Source: Serratia proteamaculans_D (GTDB lineage: Bacteria; Pseudomonadota; Gammaproteobacteria; Enterobacterales; Enterobacteriaceae). From it: 64,000 bases of DNA. Below, piece by piece: positions 59,516 to 64,000 of this stretch. Position 1 is the first letter of the stretch, and each line of letters opens with the position of its first letter. The stretch lies in NCBI RefSeq assembly GCF_049959315.1, contig NZ_CP188201.1. One strand, written 5' to 3'. The translations under genes and the position numbers were made by a program. The notes beneath the pieces were generated by a model. The model saw nothing but the letters and a program-made list of their open reading frames with translations, searched no databases and was not told the DNA's origin.

Positions 59516-60382
59516 CTACGGTTCAATCTGCCCGGAACGAATGCGATGTAGTGGAGAGACGTTAACGCCACGCGCTACAAAACCACGTATCCACTCCGGG
59601 GCTTGATTTAACACCTGACGGGCGGCGGTTTCTGTGTCGAATTCAGCAAACACACAAGCACCTGTGCCAGTCAGGCGTGACGGCGCGTATTCTAACAGCC
59701 AAGAAACAAGCTGTTCAACCTCGCGAAAACGTTTTCTTGCTATTGGTTCGCAATCATTTGCGTAAGTTGCCTGCAACAGCACATTTAATGGGCGAACCGG
59801 GGTGTCTCTTTTTAAATCGGCATCACCAAAAATAACCGGGGTCGGGATGCTGACGCCCGGATGGGCCACCAGATACCACTTTTCCTGCGGATTGGCAGGT
59901 TGCAAACGTTCACCAATGCCCTCGGCAAAGGCGGCATGGCCGCGAACGAATACCGGAACATCGGCACCGAGGGCCAGCCCCAGCTCCGCCAACTGCTCGT
60001 CGCTCAAACCGCAGCGCCACAGGTCATTCAGCGCCACTAACACCGTGGCGGCGTTGGAGGAACCGCCGCCCAGTCCGCCACCCATCGGCAGACGTTTATC
60101 GATGCTGATGTCTGCACCGCGCGGGGCGGTATTCAGCCCGTGACGATCGCAATGCTGTTGCAGCAGACGGGCGGCGCGGACGATCAGATTTTGCTCATCC
60201 GGCACGCCGGCCACCGGGGTCAGCAGACGGATGCTGTCATCCTGGCGTACGTCGATGGTCAGCGTGTCGCCGTAATCCAGAAACTGGAACAGCGTCTGCA
60301 GCAGGTGGTAGCCATCTTCACGTTGGCCGGTAATGTACAAAAACAAATTGAGTTTAGCTGGCGATGGCCATTGACGAATCAT
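59516..60382 (-). CDS. ispE: 4-diphosphocytidyl-2-C-methyl-D-erythritol kinase IspE
   Basis: GHMP kinase of 288 residues in the MEP isoprenoid pathway. PSPAKLNLFLYITGQREDGYH near residue 6 is the substrate motif, and PMGGGLGGGSSNAATVL near 99 is the ATP-binding loop. SRLTGTGACVFAEF lies near the C-terminus. The ATG at 60382 overlaps the lolB stop as ATGA, so the two are translationally coupled. The order lolB-ispE-prs is the standard one. Confidence 0.96.
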   Translation of the reverse strand: MIRQWPSPAKLNLFLYITGQREDGYHLLQTLFQFLDYGDTLTIDVRQDDSIRLLTPVAGVPDEQNLIVRAARLLQQHCDRHGLNTAPRGADISIDKRLPMGGGLGGGSSNAATVLVALNDLWRCGLSDEQLAELGLALGADVPVFVRGHAAFAEGIGERLQPANPQEKWYLVAHPGVSIPTPVIFGDADLKRDTPVRPLNVLLQATYANDCEPIARKRFREVEQLVSWLLEYAPSRLTGTGACVFAEFDTETAARQVLNQAPEWIRGFVARGVNVSPLHRIRSGQIEP

Positions 60383-61002
60383 TTCAGCGTCCAATCGTCC
60401 ATTTTCAGTTTGATGCGCTGGTCACCCTGTTTCAGCTCCAGGCGGCTCGGTAGCTGTGGTTTAAGACTGTTGTTGTAGTCCTGGTAATCCACGGTCCAGG
60501 TCTGGCTACCTTGTTGGTAGGTCAGCGAGTTCAGGCGATATTGGTCATCGAGCTTGAAGTCGCCGGCTTCACCCGGCAGGCCGAGCATCCACTGGCGCAG
60601 GTTGTCCAGCGGAATGGCCATGCCGGTCAGCTTGCGGATCATCTCTTCGGCATTGTCGCTGACATAGCGTTTGCCCTGGTTGTCCGTCAACTGCACCACG
60701 TTCTTCTGTACGTTGAGGTCAAGCTCGGTACTGCCAAGCGGGTTGGTCAGCAGCAGGCGATAACGGTCCGGCGAATACTGTTGCCAGAAGAAGCGGGCGT
60801 AGACTTTTTTCTGATCTGACAGGTAGGCGAAAGAACCACGGGTCTGATACTGACTCAGCTGTTGTACCGCTTGTTCGTGGGCACGCCACTGCGGCGACGT
60901 CGGGCTGGTGGCCGGGCCGGTCGGCTTGGTGGTAGTACAGGCAGCCAGCACCAGGCTGGCCAGCGGGATCAGGCGGAGCAAACTAACTTTGCGGATTGGC
61001 AT
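60379..61002 (-). CDS. lolB: Outer-membrane lipoprotein receptor LolB
   Basis: Lipoprotein of 207 residues. The signal MPIRKVSLLRLIPLASLVLAAC ends in lipobox LAAC. The mature domain has YQTRGSFAYLSDQKKVYARFFWQQYSPDRYRLLLTNPLGSTEL (residues 55-98 as a region), including the exposed loop that inserts lipoproteins, and ends LPSRLELKQGDQRIKLKMDDW. It receives lipoproteins from LolA and places them in the outer membrane. The start at 61002 drops an unsupported 30-residue extension. It is divergent from hemA. Confidence 0.95.
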   Translation of the reverse strand: MPIRKVSLLRLIPLASLVLAACTTTKPTGPATSPTSPQWRAHEQAVQQLSQYQTRGSFAYLSDQKKVYARFFWQQYSPDRYRLLLTNPLGSTELDLNVQKNVVQLTDNQGKRYVSDNAEEMIRKLTGMAIPLDNLRQWMLGLPGEAGDFKLDDQYRLNSLTYQQGSQTWTVDYQDYNNSLKPQLPSRLELKQGDQRIKLKMDDWTLK

Positions 61003-61717
61003 AACTTTCTCTTGTCCTTTTGTCCTTGCGGGCACGCACAGCGAAACCTGAGTATCGGTATTTACGCTAGCGGGGCAACGCCGGCTCGTCAATTTTTTGC
61101 TGCATCGCGTTGAAACTTCCCGGCTTTGTCACCGCTCTCGGGCACGGGGCCAGGTGCGGTCTTCGCTGATAAGATTAACACAATCGCTCCAACCTGCGCT
61201 CTGGGCGCAAGAATATCTCTGGGGCCGGGTATTGCTGCCGTTGGCGTTTAGTTGATGTTGCGTTCTGTAATATTGCAAGAGTCTATCGTCGTGGGGAGAT
61301 CCGAAGATTATGAAGCTTGCAGTTCGAATCGTTATTTCGCTGTTATGTTTTGCGGGCTCGGCATTTTTTTATCTGCAGGCGAAGCATGTTTTTTGCCAAC
61401 AGGTTTCCTTCATTTTGGATCCCACCTTTCGTTGCGGCACTTTGGGCTGGTAAACGCCGGATATTTGATCTCTATCCTCAACTCAGGTTGGTCAGTTTTA
61501 CTCAATACTGTGCGGAATATCGCAGACTGGACTAAAATTCAGTATGTTATGTCGTCAAATTATTCTTTATCTTGCTGTATTTATTGCTAATCACTCATTG
61601 ATGCTGTCTATTTCAGCGATTGGACGGAAGATGCGGTTGTGCCTTTTATTGATCCCGCGCATCAAGTAGAATGCCGTTCAACGAGAACCCGTACCAAAAG
61701 AAGTATTACTCGAAGCA
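61003..61717. other. Long divergent region, lolB / hemA
   Basis: About 715 bases carrying both promoters and one small-protein candidate (61310-61453). A longer overlapping frame at 61252-61590 is judged spurious. No terminator or known RNA element was recognised. Confidence 0.5.
61310..61453 (+). CDS. Candidate 47-residue small protein
   Basis: ATG at 61310 with GGGGAG eleven bases upstream opens a 47-codon frame ending TAA. It begins MKLAVRIVISLLCFAGSAFF, a good signal peptide or single membrane helix, and continues YLQAKHVFCQQVSFILDPTF to a final RCGTLGW with two mature cysteines. No family is recognised. It lies on the hemA strand about 265 bases before hemA. Confidence 0.4.
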   Translation: MKLAVRIVISLLCFAGSAFFYLQAKHVFCQQVSFILDPTFRCGTLGW

Positions 61718-62980
61718 ATGACCCTGCTGGCGTTAGGTATAAATCACAAAACCGCTCCGGTTTCTCTGCGTGAAAGGGTGACCTTCTCCCCAGAGTCTAT
61801 CGAACAGGCGCTAACCAGCTTGCTCCAACAACCGTTGGTGCAGGGCGGTGTCGTGTTGTCTACCTGCAACCGCACCGAGCTGTATCTTAGCGTGGAGCAA
61901 CAGGAACATATTCACGAACAGCTGGTCTCCTGGCTGTGTGAGTACCACCACCTGCGCCCGGAAGAGGTGAGTAAAAGCCTGTACTGGCACCACGGCAACG
62001 AAGCCGTCAGCCATCTGATGCGCGTGGCCAGCGGGTTGGATTCACTGGTGCTGGGCGAACCGCAAATTCTCGGACAGGTGAAGAAAGCCTTTGCCGAATC
62101 TCAACGCGGGCAGTCATTGTCTGGTGAGCTTGAGCGTCTGTTCCAAAAATCCTTCTCCGTCGCCAAACGCGTGCGTACCGAAACTGAAATCGGTGCCAGT
62201 GCGGTATCCGTAGCCTTTGCCGCCTGTACCCTGGCGCGCCAGATATTCGAATCCCTTGCCGAACTGAATGTCCTGTTGGTGGGGGCCGGTGAAACCATTG
62301 AACTGGTGGCGCGTCATCTGCGCGAGCATAAAGTACGGCATATGATTATTGCCAACCGTACCCGCGAGCGCGCCCAACTGTTGGCGGACGAAGTCGGCGC
62401 AGAAGTGATCACCTTGCCGGAAATCGACGAACGCCTGGCGGACGCCGACATTATTATCAGTTCTACTGCCAGCCCGCTGCCGATCATCGGTAAAGGGATG
62501 GTGGAGCGAGCGCTGAAAGCGCGCCGCAACCAGCCCATGCTGCTGGTGGATATTGCCGTACCGCGCGATATCGAACCGGAAGTGGGCAAGCTGGCCAACG
62601 CCTATCTATACAGCGTGGACGATCTGCACGCCATCATTCAGAGCAACCTGGCGCAGCGCAAGGCCGCGGCGGTGCAGGCTGAGTCGATCGTCCAGCAGGA
62701 AAGCATCAACTTTATGGCCTGGTTGCGCTCGCAGGGCGCAGTGGAAACCATCCGCGACTACCGTTCCCAGGCCGATCAGATCCGTGCGGAAATGGAAGCC
62801 AAAGCCCTGGCCGCCATTGCGCAGGGCGCTGATGTGGAGCAGGTTATCCACGAACTGGCCCATCGGCTGACCAACCGTCTTATTCATGCCCCTACCAAAT
62901 CCCTCCAACAGGCCGCCGGCGATGGCGACGTGGAGCGGTTGCAATTATTACGCGACAGCCTCGGGCTGGATCAGCATTAG
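61718..62980 (+). CDS. hemA: Glutamyl-tRNA reductase
   Basis: Enzyme of 420 residues committing glutamate to tetrapyrrole synthesis. N-terminal LLALGINHKTAPVSLRERV is the conserved start. The catalytic cysteine is in VLSTCNRTELYL near residue 50. The NADPH domain has LLVGAGETIELVARHL near 189, and a C-terminal dimerisation helix ends the protein. In enterics the N-terminal residues direct regulated proteolysis. prfA follows after 33 bases in the same operon. Confidence 0.96.
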   Translation: MTLLALGINHKTAPVSLRERVTFSPESIEQALTSLLQQPLVQGGVVLSTCNRTELYLSVEQQEHIHEQLVSWLCEYHHLRPEEVSKSLYWHHGNEAVSHLMRVASGLDSLVLGEPQILGQVKKAFAESQRGQSLSGELERLFQKSFSVAKRVRTETEIGASAVSVAFAACTLARQIFESLAELNVLLVGAGETIELVARHLREHKVRHMIIANRTRERAQLLADEVGAEVITLPEIDERLADADIIISSTASPLPIIGKGMVERALKARRNQPMLLVDIAVPRDIEPEVGKLANAYLYSVDDLHAIIQSNLAQRKAAAVQAESIVQQESINFMAWLRSQGAVETIRDYRSQADQIRAEMEAKALAAIAQGADVEQVIHELAHRLTNRLIHAPTKSLQQAAGDGDVERLQLLRDSLGLDQH

Positions 62981-63013
62981 TTTTCTCTTTATTAACAGGG
63001 TTTAATACCACGC

Positions 63014-64000
63014 ATGAAGCCTTCTATTGTTGCCAAACTGGAAGCGTTACAAGAGCGCCATGAAGAAGTGCAGGCGCTGCTCGGCGATGCCGGCGTTATT
63101 GCCGAGCAGGATCGGTTCCGTGCGCTGTCGCGCGAATATGCACAGTTGACCGATGTCAGCCGCTGTTTCCTTGAATGGCGTAAGGTGCAAGACGATCTGG
63201 CTACCGCAGAAATGATGCTGGATGACCCGGAAATGCGCGAAATGGCGCAGGAAGAGTTGAAAGACGCCAAGGCGGCGACGGAAGAGCTGGAGCAGCAATT
63301 ACAAGTGCTGCTGTTGCCGAAAGATCCGGATGATGAGCGCGATTGCTTCCTGGAAGTGCGTGCCGGTACCGGCGGCGACGAAGCGGCGATTTTTGCCGGC
63401 GATCTGTTCCGTATGTACAGCCGCTATGCCGAAACGCGTCGCTGGCGCGTCGAGATCATGAGCGCCAACGTAGGCGAGCACGGCGGCTATAAAGAAGTTA
63501 TTGCCAAGGTTTCTGGCGATGGCGTTTTCGGTCAACTGAAGTTTGAGTCAGGCGGCCACCGTGTGCAGCGCGTGCCGGAAACCGAGTCGCAGGGGCGTAT
63601 TCATACCTCGGCCTGTACCGTGGCGGTGATGCCAGCGGTACCGGAAGCCGAACTGCCGGAGATCAATGCCGGCGATCTGAAAATCGATACCTTCCGTTCC
63701 TCCGGTGCCGGTGGCCAGCACGTTAACACCACCGACTCGGCGATCCGTATTACCCACTTGCCGACCGGCATCGTGGTGGAGTGTCAGGACGAACGTTCAC
63801 AGCACAAAAACAAAGCCAAGGCGATGTCGGTGCTGGGGGCGCGTATCCGCGCCGCCGAAATGGCCAAACGCCAGCAGGCCGAGGCATCAACCCGTCGTAA
63901 TCTGTTGGGCACAGGCGACCGTTCCGATCGCAACCGCACCTACAACTTCCCGCAGGGGCGGGTGACCGACCATCGCATCAACCTGACTTTGTACCGTCTG
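63014..64000 (+). CDS. prfA: Peptide chain release factor 1 (partial, runs off the window)
   Basis: The first 329 codons of RF1, which recognises UAA and UAG. Visible are the codon-recognition PxT motif as VPETESQ near residue 187 and the catalytic GGQ in SSGAGGQHVNTTDSA (GGQ codons at 63710-63718). The last visible residues are RVTDHRINLTLYRL, so about 30 codons lie beyond the window. The start at 63014 follows the hemA stop by 33 bases, as in the conserved hemA-prfA-prmC operon. Confidence 0.96.
   Translation, partial: MKPSIVAKLEALQERHEEVQALLGDAGVIAEQDRFRALSREYAQLTDVSRCFLEWRKVQDDLATAEMMLDDPEMREMAQEELKDAKAATEELEQQLQVLLLPKDPDDERDCFLEVRAGTGGDEAAIFAGDLFRMYSRYAETRRWRVEIMSANVGEHGGYKEVIAKVSGDGVFGQLKFESGGHRVQRVPETESQGRIHTSACTVAVMPAVPEAELPEINAGDLKIDTFRSSGAGGQHVNTTDSAIRITHLPTGIVVECQDERSQHKNKAKAMSVLGARIRAAEMAKRQQAEASTRRNLLGTGDRSDRNRTYNFPQGRVTDHRINLTLYRL

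Noticed and set aside
61252..61590. 112-codon frame upstream of hemA
   Set aside because: It overlaps the 47-codon candidate in a different frame, has no ribosome site, and has a composition with many Cys and Ser residues typical of chance frames.

Overview
The window looks like the chromosome of an enterobacterium close to Serratia (Yersiniaceae). Highly conserved enterobacterial blocks with recognisable gene order frame it: copC-copD-yebY followed by the sRNA SdsR at the left, and ychF, pth, ychH, prs, ispE, lolB, hemA and prfA at the right. The core is moderately GC-rich. Two stretches, about 1.6-7.3 kb and 46.8-54.0 kb, are clearly AT-rich and look horizontally acquired. No tRNA, rRNA or CRISPR array was seen.

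Layout. 0-1.6 kb: copper-homeostasis genes and SdsR. 1.7-7.3 kb: an AT-rich surface-polysaccharide region on the minus strand, with a gtrA-gtrB-type-specific glycosyltransferase operon (O-antigen glucosylation type) and a glycerophosphotransferase-like gene carrying a pure 22-copy AAC codon repeat. 7.4-17 kb: two lipoproteins, fabV, two LysR regulators with divergent partners (a PcaD-like hydrolase and an internally deleted zinc alcohol dehydrogenase), an NTF2-like secreted protein, and the fumarate two-component system dcuSR. 17-25.3 kb: a DhnA/LsrF-type aldolase divergent from a sugar ABC importer that has two paralogous binding proteins, then a lone beta-helix (tailspike-like) protein. 25.3-31.3 kb: a TAXI-type TRAP transporter, GntR and lhgO operon, then an NlpA/MetQ lipoprotein. 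31.5-34.3 kb: an exported protein, a tri-heme cytochrome c peroxidase with an FNR-like site, and a universal stress protein. 34.4-44.6 kb: the ebg beta-galactosidase locus (ebgR, ebgA, ebgC, ygjI) with ygjJ-ygjK placed divergently instead of downstream. 44.7-46.6 kb: an ArsR/AHSA1 pair, a second ClpP and a RibD/DHFR-like reductase.

The most exciting region is 46768-54052. It is a compact island of about 7.3 kb inserted at the 3' end of ychF and bounded by a 12-bp direct repeat that duplicates the last codons of ychF. It holds a 1526-residue predicted defence protein (N-terminal PD-(D/E)xK/Cap4-like nuclease, central STAND/NACHT-like P-loop ATPase, about 1000 residues of predicted helical sensor region), a co-transcribed multi-pass membrane protein with no family I recognise, and an IS3-family insertion sequence. 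No integrase is left. The architecture recalls Avs (AVAST) phage sensors, but the pairing with a membrane protein is not one I know.

The right end (54-64 kb) is housekeeping: ychF, pth, ychH, prs, ispE, lolB, hemA and the start of prfA. A SulP anion transporter with a structured leader lies between ychF and pth. All calls come from reading the sequence and recalling family features; no searches were run.
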